From assembly GCA_902515565.1 (NCBI GenBank), contig CABXVR010000001.1:1-64000 (forward strand): a stretch of DNA of 64,000 nucleotides, given 5' to 3'. Positions within the stretch are counted from its first letter, which is position 1. The number at the start of each line of letters is the position of its first letter. The stretch is from an uncultured Bacteroidota bacterium. Lineage in GTDB: Bacteria > Bacteroidota > Bacteroidia > Flavobacteriales > Flavobacteriaceae. Positions 7,984 to 16,855 of the stretch are shown piece by piece. Position numbers and translations under genes: made by a program. The notes beneath the pieces are model-generated. The model ran no database searches and was not told the origin of the DNA. It saw only the letters and a program-made list of their open reading frames with translations.

Positions 7984-7998
7984 GCATATCTGTAGAAA
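7974..7998 (+). repeat. Degenerate half copy K of the array repeat
   Basis: TTTAAATCATAGGCATATCT resembles ..TAAACCATAGGCATATCT.. of copy A read in gene orientation. Confidence 0.5.
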
Positions 7999-8029
7999 CT
8001 AGTATCATACTCATCTGCTAGTCTCTGGT

Positions 8030-8047
8030 TGTGTGTACATACACACA
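8030..8047. repeat. Short perfect inverted repeat TGTGTGTA-CA-TACACACA
   Basis: 8-bp arms, 2-nt centre, in the intergenic region upstream of the methyltransferase gene. Confidence 0.7.
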
Positions 8048-8309
8048 CTTTCTAGTCTAGTCTATTCGCTAGCATATAACCTCTAGTATATTCGACTTAT
8101 AAAGCTGTATACGCAATAGCTGTGTCTTGTCGAAAACCCTAACTATTTTTTATAAAAAACTGGTTAATTAATGTATATTTATAGTAAGTTAAAAAATAAT
8201 TGACAGTATACATATGGCTGCTAAAAATGTGCGGTACGTTAGGAAATTACCAAAGCCTCTGTGGTTAAATACCTGTTATGTGTAGTCAATTGATAATTAA
8301 ATCTAGATT

Positions 8310-9158
8310 ATGGAGTTATTTAAGATTTTCAAAAAATCTGTTAAAATACAAGGTAAGTCATTTTTAAGGTGGACTGGGGGGAAAAACTGGTTAGCGCCCA
8401 CTTTAAATAAACTAGCCAATAAAACTCAATTTAAAAGATATCACGAACCGTTTATTGGTGGAGGTTCGGTTTTTTTTAGTTTAAAAACAAGTAAGACGTC
8501 TTTTATTTCTGATTCAAATAAAGAACTAATAAATACTTATAAAGCAGTAAAGTCAAATCCAAAAAAGATTATTAATATTTTATCATCATTTGAACAAAGT
8601 GAGGAACAATACTACTTTTTACGAAGCAAAACATTTAAAAATAAGTTTGAAAAGGCAGCTAGATTTATTCATTTGAACAAAACATCTTTTAATGGTATAT
8701 ATAGAGTAAACGTCAAAGGTGAATATAATGTTCCTTATGGGAAAAAAGGATATGATCTTGATTTGCTTAGTGGTTTAATGTATTCTGCTTCTGAACAATT
8801 AAAAAATGTAACTATTAGAGAATCTGATTTTAAAGATAGTTTGTCAGAAATTAAAGATGGAGACTTGGTGTATTTAGATCCACCTTACACTATTACCCAT
8901 AATAATAATGGGTTCATAAAATACAATGAAAAACTATTTTCATATGAGGATCAGATTGATCTATGTAATTTTATTAGAGAAGTTAGGTTAAAAGGGGCTT
9001 ATTATATTTTGTCTAATGCTCATCATCCTGAAGTTGAGAAAGTTTATAACCAATTTAATGATAATATAGTTTCTTTAACGAGGGCTTCAACCATAAGCGG
9101 GTTGGCCAAATCAAGAGGAAAATATAAAGAATATTTATTTACTAATATAGAAATATGA
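8310..9158 (+). CDS. D12-class (Dam-like) DNA adenine-N6 methyltransferase
   Basis: FLRWTGGKNWLAPTL and YHEPFIGGGSVFFSL (SAM-binding region), DPPY catalytic motif at aa 190-193. Confidence 0.93.
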   Translation: MELFKIFKKSVKIQGKSFLRWTGGKNWLAPTLNKLANKTQFKRYHEPFIGGGSVFFSLKTSKTSFISDSNKELINTYKAVKSNPKKIINILSSFEQSEEQYYFLRSKTFKNKFEKAARFIHLNKTSFNGIYRVNVKGEYNVPYGKKGYDLDLLSGLMYSASEQLKNVTIRESDFKDSLSEIKDGDLVYLDPPYTITHNNNGFIKYNEKLFSYEDQIDLCNFIREVRLKGAYYILSNAHHPEVEKVYNQFNDNIVSLTRASTISGLAKSRGKYKEYLFTNIEI

Positions 9159-11572
9159 AACACTTAACAGAAGAAAAAAAAGCTGAACTGCTGGATTCTT
9201 TAGCAACAGATCATCGTTTTTTAGGGAGATTAAGAAGCAAACGAATTAACGAATATGAAGAAGAGACCATAGAAAGATTTGATCTAGAGGCATACGAGAA
9301 GGAAGGTTTTGTTGTTAAGCCGTCTAGACTTAAAAAAAAGATAAAGGTTATTAAAAACAAAGAGCACAGCGTCGCATTTGAAAACAAATGCTGGTGTCTT
9401 ATGTATGATTTGGGATTTAAAATATTAAACAAAAACGATAATTTTGTTCTTCCATATGGCCCTAATAAGGGTGAGTCTCAGCAAATCGATGTTATTGCAA
9501 TCAACGAAGATGTTGTTATTTTAATAGAGTGTAAGTCAAGTGAGAAATTAGGAAATAAAGACCATAGACCTTACATTGATACTTTAGGAAAAAAAATTGC
9601 AGGGTTTAGTCAAACAATAAAAGAGTTGTTTGGAGACAGAAAGGTTAAGTTTATGTTTGCAACAAACAATCAAAAACTAGGACCAACAAACATTGATATA
9701 CTTAAAAACAGTAATGTATTCAATTTGAATAATAGTTCTCAAACTTATATTAGAGGCCTAATTAACACTTACAAAAAGTCAGCGCATTATCAGTTTATGG
9801 GTATGATTTTTAAGGGTGAAATTATCAAAAAAGATAAAATCAGAATACCTGCTATTAAAGGAAAAATGGGTGGTAATACGTATTTTATGTTTTCAATTGA
9901 ACCAGAGACTTTGTTAAGAATTGGTTTTGTTCTTCATAGGGTAAAAGCCAATGCTGAAGATTTTCCAACATATCAAAGGCTGTTAAAAAAAGAGAGAATT
10001 AAATCTCTATCAAGTTTTATTTCTGAAGGCGGATATTTTCCAAATTCTATAATTTTAAACTTTGATACAAAAGGGGTGAAAAAGTCTAGAAGACTTGAGT
10101 GGGAAGATGCTGGGCAAAGGGACGACTCTCATTCAGAACACGGTATTTTAAAAATCCCTAATTCATTCGCTATAGCATATATAATTGATGGTCAACACAG
10201 GCTTTATGGGTATTCTTATGCAGAACAAACTGAATTTAACTCAACTCAAACAATCCCTGTTGTTGCGTTTGAAAACCTAAGCAATGAGCGACAGCTTCAA
10301 ATGTTTATGGATATAAACGAAAATCAAAAAGCTATAAGCAGAAACTTAAAGGAAACTTTAAAAGAAGATATATATTGGGGCTCTTCTAGTGCAAAATTAA
10401 GAATTCAAGCACTTATGTCTGGAATTAATAATTATATGGGGTCTGAAAATGGTTATAAAATCTCAAACTACTTGTCAATCGGTGAGGATAACAAGGAAAT
10501 TACAATGGGAACTGTAATTGACGGCATAAAAGATTCTAACTTTTTACCTATTGTTGAAAAAGGAGAGTTAATTGATGGCGACGGAGTTATTTATAAAATA
10601 GGGGTGCAAGAACATTTTAAAGAAATGAATAGAGTTAAGCTCCTTCTTGGAAATTTTTTATGTAAGGCCTTTGACTATGTAATAGAATCTTATGCTGATT
10701 TGTGGGATGAGAAAGGAGGGTTAATTAGATCCTCTAGAGGTGCTTATGCATATATTAGAACTCTTGGGGAGTTAAATGTTTACTTAACAAAAAAGGGGGA
10801 GTTAGACAAAATCGCGGATTTTAACATTAGAATAGACAAGATGAAAAAATATATAGATTCTTTGTTTAAAGGTTTAAGTGATACGCGTAATAATACTGCT
10901 GAATATGAGCGCACCTTAAAAGCTTATGGTGGGGGAAATAAGAAGGTTTGGAATCACCTATATACTTCTTTAATAAATAAAACTTTTAATGATTTTACAA
11001 CTCCTGATTATGTTATTTATCTTGAAACTCAAGATGATGATGTTCAGAATAAAGCAGAAGATCTGGTTGAGGCTATTGAGAAAATCATAAAAGAAAGAAC
11101 CCTTAATTATATTTATACTCAATGTGGAGGAAAGCAGAATTTTAAAAAAAAGTATTATACTTTGTTTGAGGAGTTAAGAAAAAGGGCTGAAACAAAAGAA
11201 ATTGATTATGAAAATAATTTTCCAGGAATGGTAAGGAAGTGGGATTGGGATGAGATGTTTTATATAGTAGACTATTTAGTATTAGCAGAAAATGGATGGG
11301 GTAAACCTCTTACAGAGCATAATATTGAGCGATTATCTAAAGTTTTATCAATGAGAATGGAAAAAGAGTCTTATGATTCTGAAAAAAACATTAAGTATTA
11401 TTCTTGCGGAAATGAACCCTCCTACAAGTTGGGGGCAAAATGGATGAGAAAATTTAATATGATTAGGTCTAATTCAGCTCATTCAGGTAGCCGAAATAAA
11501 GGAAATGGTGTAAATAAAGCAGAGTTAAATATGTTAACACTTATGCATAATGGGTTGCTTAAGGTTGGCTAA
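9155..11572 (+). CDS. DGQHR-motif protein with N-terminal PD-(D/E)XK-like nuclease motif (805 aa)
   Basis: QIDVIAINEDVVILIECKSSEK (D112...E125-C-K127) and IIDGQHRLYGY (DGQHR at aa 345-349); ATGA overlap with the methyltransferase gene. Confidence 0.8.
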   Translation: MKHLTEEKKAELLDSLATDHRFLGRLRSKRINEYEEETIERFDLEAYEKEGFVVKPSRLKKKIKVIKNKEHSVAFENKCWCLMYDLGFKILNKNDNFVLPYGPNKGESQQIDVIAINEDVVILIECKSSEKLGNKDHRPYIDTLGKKIAGFSQTIKELFGDRKVKFMFATNNQKLGPTNIDILKNSNVFNLNNSSQTYIRGLINTYKKSAHYQFMGMIFKGEIIKKDKIRIPAIKGKMGGNTYFMFSIEPETLLRIGFVLHRVKANAEDFPTYQRLLKKERIKSLSSFISEGGYFPNSIILNFDTKGVKKSRRLEWEDAGQRDDSHSEHGILKIPNSFAIAYIIDGQHRLYGYSYAEQTEFNSTQTIPVVAFENLSNERQLQMFMDINENQKAISRNLKETLKEDIYWGSSSAKLRIQALMSGINNYMGSENGYKISNYLSIGEDNKEITMGTVIDGIKDSNFLPIVEKGELIDGDGVIYKIGVQEHFKEMNRVKLLLGNFLCKAFDYVIESYADLWDEKGGLIRSSRGAYAYIRTLGELNVYLTKKGELDKIADFNIRIDKMKKYIDSLFKGLSDTRNNTAEYERTLKAYGGGNKKVWNHLYTSLINKTFNDFTTPDYVIYLETQDDDVQNKAEDLVEAIEKIIKERTLNYIYTQCGGKQNFKKKYYTLFEELRKRAETKEIDYENNFPGMVRKWDWDEMFYIVDYLVLAENGWGKPLTEHNIERLSKVLSMRMEKESYDSEKNIKYYSCGNEPSYKLGAKWMRKFNMIRSNSAHSGSRNKGNGVNKAELNMLTLMHNGLLKVG

Positions 11573-11652
11573 AAGAATCTTTAATTTTATATCTGTAAAC
11601 TACAAATACTAGAATCCTTTCGTTATATAGTTAGACTAACGTAAAATAACAT

Positions 11653-11910
11653 ATGGGATTCAATAGTGAAACAGCAAAACTAGCAGGTAAGAAATCTAGA
11701 CGGGGCAAGGCTAGACATTCTAGTGAAATAAGACAAACACTTAGCGACTTAGCCACAAAAACGTTAAACACCATAAACACAGAAGAGCTTAGCAATAGCG
11801 AGCGGATAGCGTTACTTCGGATACTAGTGAATTATACAGTTCCTAAGCTTCAGACTGAGCGTATAGAGACTAATCAGCATAAGCACTTTACGATAGAAGT
11901 CCTTAAGTAA
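11653..11910 (+). CDS. Small basic protein, hypothetical (phage/island-type)
   Basis: ORF MGFNSETAKLAGKKSRRGKARHSSEIRQTLSDLA...; composition resembles small phage/island DNA-binding proteins, no firm family. Confidence 0.5.
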   Translation: MGFNSETAKLAGKKSRRGKARHSSEIRQTLSDLATKTLNTINTEELSNSERIALLRILVNYTVPKLQTERIETNQHKHFTIEVLK

Positions 11911-11990
11911 TAGGCCAGTTGCCAAATAGTTGCCAAAAATTAGTACTTTAGCGTTGATAATTGCTAAGAATTATAGCCAGTCTACGGAAC

Positions 11991-12022
11991 AAAAAAAGGC
12001 TTACATCTCTGTAAACCTTTTT
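11991..12022 (-). terminator. Rho-independent-like hairpin downstream of tRNA-Asn
   Basis: AAAAAAAGGCTTACA-TCTC-TGTAAACCTTTTT: arms with one mismatch, T-run on the minus strand. Confidence 0.7.
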
Positions 12023-12023
12023 G

Positions 12024-12097
12024 CTCCTCCTCAAAGACTCGAACTTTGGACCCTCTGATTAACAGTCAGATGCTCTAACCAACTGAGCTAAGGAGGA
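12024..12097 (-). tRNA. tRNA-Asn (anticodon GTT)
   Basis: Reverse complement TCCTCCTTAGCTCAGTTGGTTAGAGCATCTGACTGTTAATCAGAGGGTCCAAAGTTCGAGTCTTTGAGGAGGAG folds as cloverleaf: acceptor TCCTCCT/AGGAGGA, anticodon loop CTGTTAA, T stem CAAAG/CTTTG. Confidence 0.96.
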
Positions 12098-12157
12098 ATA
12101 TCATTAAATAATGAGCGCAAATATATATATTATTTTTTAATCTTTAAAAATAATAAG

Positions 12158-13501
12158 CTAATTAAATATAGCTTTAAATATATCATTACCATTAGCGAAT
12201 ATAACTAATGAAATTAAAATTAAAAATCCTGTAACCTGAGCGTATTCCATAAACTTATCCGATGGCTTACTTCCTGTTGCCATTTCATATAACAAAAACA
12301 TCACATGTCCACCATCTAAAGCAGGAATAGGTAATAAATTAAGCACACCTAGCATTATAGATAAAAATGCAGTTATAGACCAAAAGTCTAACCAACTAAA
12401 AGACGAAGGAAATATATTTCCAATAGCTATAAATCCACCAAGGCCCTTATAAGCTCCAGTTTCTGGACTAAATATTGCCTTAAATTGACCTAAATAACTA
12501 CTAACGGTAGCGCTAAAAGTCGTAGCTCCAACTGAAATACTTTCGCTTAAACTATAAGTCTCTGTTACCAGTTCTATATAGCCATTGTCAATTAAATCTG
12601 CGGGTGATGCCCCAAACAGAACTCCAAGTTTTCCATTTTCGTCAACATTAAGTGTTTTTGAAAGTGACATTCCTTCTCTTAAAATACTTACTTCAATAGT
12701 TTGATTTTTATTCTTGGATAAAATTGATTCTATTTCATCTGCGTATGGGGTTTTGACACCATTAACAGATTCAATAATATCATTTTTTAATAAATTAAAA
12801 TTTTTATTTAATGACTCGTCAGTTACAGATTGAATAATAAGCGGAGATCTAAAATCAAACAAGCTTCTATCTTTACTTGTGCTTAATTTTCCTAAAAAAT
12901 CAACAGGTAATTTTATATCGATGGTTTGTCCATCTCTATCAACTTCGTATGTTTTAGCACTTATTATAGATTTTCTTAACTCTGAATAATTAACAAATTC
13001 TTGGTTGTTTATAGAAATAATTTTATCTCCAGTTTTAAAGCCAGCATCGGTTAAAATAGAGTTAGTTATTTTATACCCGCCTTTAACACTTTCGTTAGGA
13101 ATAAATTGTTTTCCGTTAGAATAAGCCAAACTAATATAAATAACAAGAGCTAAAATAAAGTTTACTGTTACTCCTCCAAGCATTATAATTAGTCTCTGCC
13201 ATGATGGTTTTGATCTAAACTCCCATGGTTGAGTAGGCTTTGACATTTGTTCTGTATCCATGCTCTCATCTATCATTCCAGCAATTTTAACATATCCTCC
13301 AAGTGGTAAAGCACCGATTCCGTATTCAGTGTCTCCAACTTTCTTTTTGAATAAAGAAAAAGGCCAGTCAAAAAACAAATAAAACTTTTCGACTTTTGTT
13401 TTAAATAATTTAGCTGGGATAAAGTGTCCTAACTCGTGGAGTACAACTAATATAGATAAACTCAGTAATAGTTGTGAAACTTTTATAATAATGTCAATCA
13501 T
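12158..13501 (-). CDS. rseP: RIP/site-2 metalloprotease RseP
   Basis: LHELGHFIPAKLF (HExxH), PDZ-like segment, LLPIPALDGGHVMF. Confidence 0.95.
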   Translation of the reverse strand: MIDIIIKVSQLLLSLSILVVLHELGHFIPAKLFKTKVEKFYLFFDWPFSLFKKKVGDTEYGIGALPLGGYVKIAGMIDESMDTEQMSKPTQPWEFRSKPSWQRLIIMLGGVTVNFILALVIYISLAYSNGKQFIPNESVKGGYKITNSILTDAGFKTGDKIISINNQEFVNYSELRKSIISAKTYEVDRDGQTIDIKLPVDFLGKLSTSKDRSLFDFRSPLIIQSVTDESLNKNFNLLKNDIIESVNGVKTPYADEIESILSKNKNQTIEVSILREGMSLSKTLNVDENGKLGVLFGASPADLIDNGYIELVTETYSLSESISVGATTFSATVSSYLGQFKAIFSPETGAYKGLGGFIAIGNIFPSSFSWLDFWSITAFLSIMLGVLNLLPIPALDGGHVMFLLYEMATGSKPSDKFMEYAQVTGFLILISLVIFANGNDIFKAIFN

Positions 13502-13570
13502 TGCATGTAATAATTATGAAGGGGCTAAAATAATGGAAACTAATATAAAAAAGAAGAAAAAAGACTTACT

Positions 13571-15499
13571 TTATCTTACAATTAAAGATTTATAAATATT
13601 ACCTGATTTAGAATCAAACTTTAAAAAATACTGTCCTTGATTTAAAATTCCAAGTTCTAAGTTTTTCGAATATACATATGTAGAAATTAATTGTCCATTA
13701 ATATTATATAGTTCGATATTATTTATTTTTAAATAATATGGTTTTTTGATTTCAATATTTGAACTAGTTGGGTTGGGATAAATAACTAATTTATTATTGA
13801 TTTCGGGAGTTTGTGAACTTAAGAGAACCAGATTATTTTTTGAAATTACGTCAAACTCTGGATTAACTTCAATAGATGAAACGTTAAAATCCATTTCATA
13901 TATAAATGTCTGATTATTATAATTATGATCTAATATTAAATCCAATTCTTCTCCAGAATCACCAAAAACTCTTATTGTAATTAAGCCTTCAAAAAAATCA
14001 ACTGATTCGTGACTTGATTCTTGACTTAATATTATCTGCAGTTCTGATGATGGCTGGCCCCATTCCGCTATATAACTTGGATATCCCTCGTTAAATAACC
14101 AATCATCAAAAAACTCTGATAATTCCATCTGAGTTGTTTGCTCTACTGAAGATATAAAATCATTAGAGTTTGCGTATCCATAAGAAAATTCAGGGTTCGA
14201 TAAATAGTTTTGTAAACTTTCATAAAATAAGTCTTCACCAATTTTTTTTCGAAGCATATGCAAAACCATAGATCCTTTATTATATGAAAGTCTCCCGCTA
14301 AAAACCCTATTAACAGTTAAAGTATCTTCAGCTGGAACATATACGGATCCAGATGTCTGACTTGTAATAGAATTAACCTTCTGTTGTTTCCATGATTTAA
14401 AAGAAGACTCTCCGTCTAAATGTTCAATGACTAATCCAGATAAATAAGTTGCAAAACCTTCATTTAGCCAAATGTCTTGCCAACTACCACAGGTGATTTT
14501 ATTTCCAAACCATTGGTGTGCTAATTCATGTGCAATCAAACCTCTACTAAAATTCCCCATGAATGAAACAGTAGTATGTTCCATTCCTCCTCCCCAACCA
14601 AATTGAGCATGACCATATTTTTCATCTGAAAAAGGATATTCCTCAAATTTTTCAGCGAAGAAATCCATAATATCAACAGTAACTAAGGTTTGTTCTTGGG
14701 CTGTAGAAAAATCTTCTGGGTAAACATAATTTACTATTTCAAATGGGTTTCCATTATTAGATACTTCATGGGAATATATTTCATAGTTTGTAACTGCTAC
14801 AGCTATAAGGTATGCTGGGATTGGATAATTATGTCTAAAATGAGTTGTTTTGATATTATCATTATAAATTTGACTAATTTCAAGACCATTTGATGCTGAA
14901 ATATATTCTTCATTATCAGAGTTATATATAGGAGTATTTATATATACATCAATAGAATCAATCTTATCATTTAAATCTTGTTTGCAAGGCCACCATCCTT
15001 TAGCTCCATAGGGTTCTGAAAGGGTCCAGACTATTGGGTCCCCATTGTGATATGATTGTTCAAAAGAGCCAAAACCAGAGCTTACAGGATTCCCAGAGTA
15101 AGTTACACTTAATGAATCGATAGTTCCTTGACTTTGTAATTCAGCAAGTTCAATTACTAATTCATCATCTGAATTTTGAGTATAGTTTAAGTTTGTGTTA
15201 GTAGACAAGTGGGTAACATTTTCAACTTGCATATTATCAGACAAATCAAAAGTTATTTGATTTAAATCATCCAAAGCTAGAAAGTGAGAAGTTATAGTTC
15301 CAGAAATAAAAGCTTCATCAGGATCTAAATTTATATCAAGTTTATGATACTTTAAATCATAATTAATTGTATTAACATTAATTTTTTGTGATAATATTTT
15401 TTTAGCTAACTCAGATTCAGAGTTTAATAAATCATCAATGTTGTTTTGTGAGAAAAATATTACCGGCCAAAGTAGGGCTAAAACTTTAATAAACTTCAT
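13571..15499 (-). CDS. M1-family aminopeptidase with C-terminal T9SS-type sorting domain
   Basis: GGGMEHTTVSFM, HELAHQWFGNKITCGSWQDIWLNEGFATY; C-terminus VIYPNPTSSNIEI...GQYFLKF. Confidence 0.95.
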   Translation of the reverse strand: MKFIKVLALLWPVIFFSQNNIDDLLNSESELAKKILSQKINVNTINYDLKYHKLDINLDPDEAFISGTITSHFLALDDLNQITFDLSDNMQVENVTHLSTNTNLNYTQNSDDELVIELAELQSQGTIDSLSVTYSGNPVSSGFGSFEQSYHNGDPIVWTLSEPYGAKGWWPCKQDLNDKIDSIDVYINTPIYNSDNEEYISASNGLEISQIYNDNIKTTHFRHNYPIPAYLIAVAVTNYEIYSHEVSNNGNPFEIVNYVYPEDFSTAQEQTLVTVDIMDFFAEKFEEYPFSDEKYGHAQFGWGGGMEHTTVSFMGNFSRGLIAHELAHQWFGNKITCGSWQDIWLNEGFATYLSGLVIEHLDGESSFKSWKQQKVNSITSQTSGSVYVPAEDTLTVNRVFSGRLSYNKGSMVLHMLRKKIGEDLFYESLQNYLSNPEFSYGYANSNDFISSVEQTTQMELSEFFDDWLFNEGYPSYIAEWGQPSSELQIILSQESSHESVDFFEGLITIRVFGDSGEELDLILDHNYNNQTFIYEMDFNVSSIEVNPEFDVISKNNLVLLSSQTPEINNKLVIYPNPTSSNIEIKKPYYLKINNIELYNINGQLISTYVYSKNLELGILNQGQYFLKFDSKSGNIYKSLIVR

Positions 15500-15583
15500 T
15501 AATGATTGTTTGAATATCAGTCAAAAATACTAATTAAATGCTAATTGTGTTGTATTTTTGTTTTCTCTTTAATTTTAATATCT

Positions 15584-16249
15584 ATGAAAGGAAGTTTTTC
15601 AAATTATAAGTGGATAGGACTGTCAATAATTATTTGGGGTATAATTTCGGTGAGTCTTTTTTACAGTATTTTAAAACCAGTAGAAAGTCTTCCAATTTAC
15701 CAACCAGCATCGGTTAACAGCGAATTAGTTGACACCACTATAATTCATAAAATAAATTATCATAAAATTTCTGATTTTAGCCTCACTAATCAAAATGGGG
15801 AAACAGTAACTCAAAGTAAATATGACAATAAAATTTATGTAGCAGATTTCTTTTTTACAACTTGCCAGTCTATTTGTCCAATAATGACAAAAAACATGAA
15901 AGACATTCAAGATAAATTAATTAAAGATTCCGAAGTTTTATTATTATCTCATACTGTATTTCCTGAAATTGACTCTGTTGAAGTTTTAAAAAAATATGCT
16001 CTTGAGAATCAAGTCATAGACTCTAAATGGGATTTAGTTACAGGTGATAAGAAAGAGATCTATGATTTAGCAAGAAAATCATATTTGGCCGCTAAAGACA
16101 ATATTTTTGGAGAGTATGAGATGATACACACAGAAAATTTTGTTTTAATCGATAAGAAAAAACAAATTCGAGGATTTTATGATGGAACTAATAAGGAAGA
16201 AATTGACAGACTTTATAAAGACATAAAAATTTTAAAAAACTCTAATTAA
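15584..16249 (+). CDS. SCO1/SenC family protein
   Basis: VADFFFTTCQSICPIMTKNM (CxxxC) and later conserved H region. Confidence 0.93.
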   Translation: MKGSFSNYKWIGLSIIIWGIISVSLFYSILKPVESLPIYQPASVNSELVDTTIIHKINYHKISDFSLTNQNGETVTQSKYDNKIYVADFFFTTCQSICPIMTKNMKDIQDKLIKDSEVLLLSHTVFPEIDSVEVLKKYALENQVIDSKWDLVTGDKKEIYDLARKSYLAAKDNIFGEYEMIHTENFVLIDKKKQIRGFYDGTNKEEIDRLYKDIKILKNSN

Positions 16250-16299
16250 ATCACTCCATATTAAAAATATTAATTTTTAATATCTAAAATAATAAACAC

Positions 16300-16851
16300 A
16301 TGAAAAACATATTTACGCTACTATGCTTATTAATATCAATTACAGTCTACTCGCAATCTGAAAAACCAGAATTAGTAATCGCAACAGAGAGGGTTGAGCC
16401 GGGCATTCTATTTATTTTTGAAGGAGCAATAAAGGATAATATATCTCCATCGTCAATGCATTTGTCGGAAAATGAAACAAACATTCACATTGAGGCTAGA
16501 GTTAATTGGGACACGGTTAATATCCCTAATGGAACCCCTGCAGGTGGGTTTGTACCGTATTTATATATCTCCGCACATGTTATAAATCAAAAAACTGGGC
16601 TAAGTACTTTTGTTGACTTACTGCCACATATTAATTTGGTTGATAATTTTCATTATGCCAGAAATATTTCTTTACCTGGATCAGTTGAAGATAAATATTC
16701 TGTTAAATTTAATATCACCAAGCCAAGTGGAACTGACTTAGCTTTGCATATGGATTGGTTGAAATCATATGGAAAGGAATTAATAGAAAATAAAACTTTT
16801 TCTTATGATAATGTAGATTTTTCTGCAGTTGCTAAAGCAAGTAGAAATTAA
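16300..16851 (+). CDS. P19/Tp34-like periplasmic metal-binding protein
   Basis: Signal peptide; IHIEARVNWD...GGFVPYLYISAHV...HYARNISLPG...LALHMDW pattern reminiscent of the P19/Tp34 family. Confidence 0.6.
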   Translation: MKNIFTLLCLLISITVYSQSEKPELVIATERVEPGILFIFEGAIKDNISPSSMHLSENETNIHIEARVNWDTVNIPNGTPAGGFVPYLYISAHVINQKTGLSTFVDLLPHINLVDNFHYARNISLPGSVEDKYSVKFNITKPSGTDLALHMDWLKSYGKELIENKTFSYDNVDFSAVAKASRN

Positions 16852-16855
16852 ATAA

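Noticed and set aside
301-7998. CRISPR array
   Set aside because: Repeat copies are spaced irregularly by 130 bp to more than 1.5 kb, the intervening DNA is protein-coding, and no cas genes are present.
301-7998. Calling the array a confirmed integron
   Set aside because: No integrase in the window, boundary hairpins shorter than known attC and only partly matching the box consensus; kept as integron-like hypothesis.
301-7998. Insertion sequences or transposon
   Set aside because: No transposase ORF or target-site-duplication pattern found; repeats are tied to start and stop codons rather than randomly placed.
8310-9158. Housekeeping solitary Dam methyltransferase
   Set aside because: Placement in accessory DNA and ATGA overlap with the nuclease/DGQHR gene argue for a partner system rather than an orphan housekeeping enzyme.
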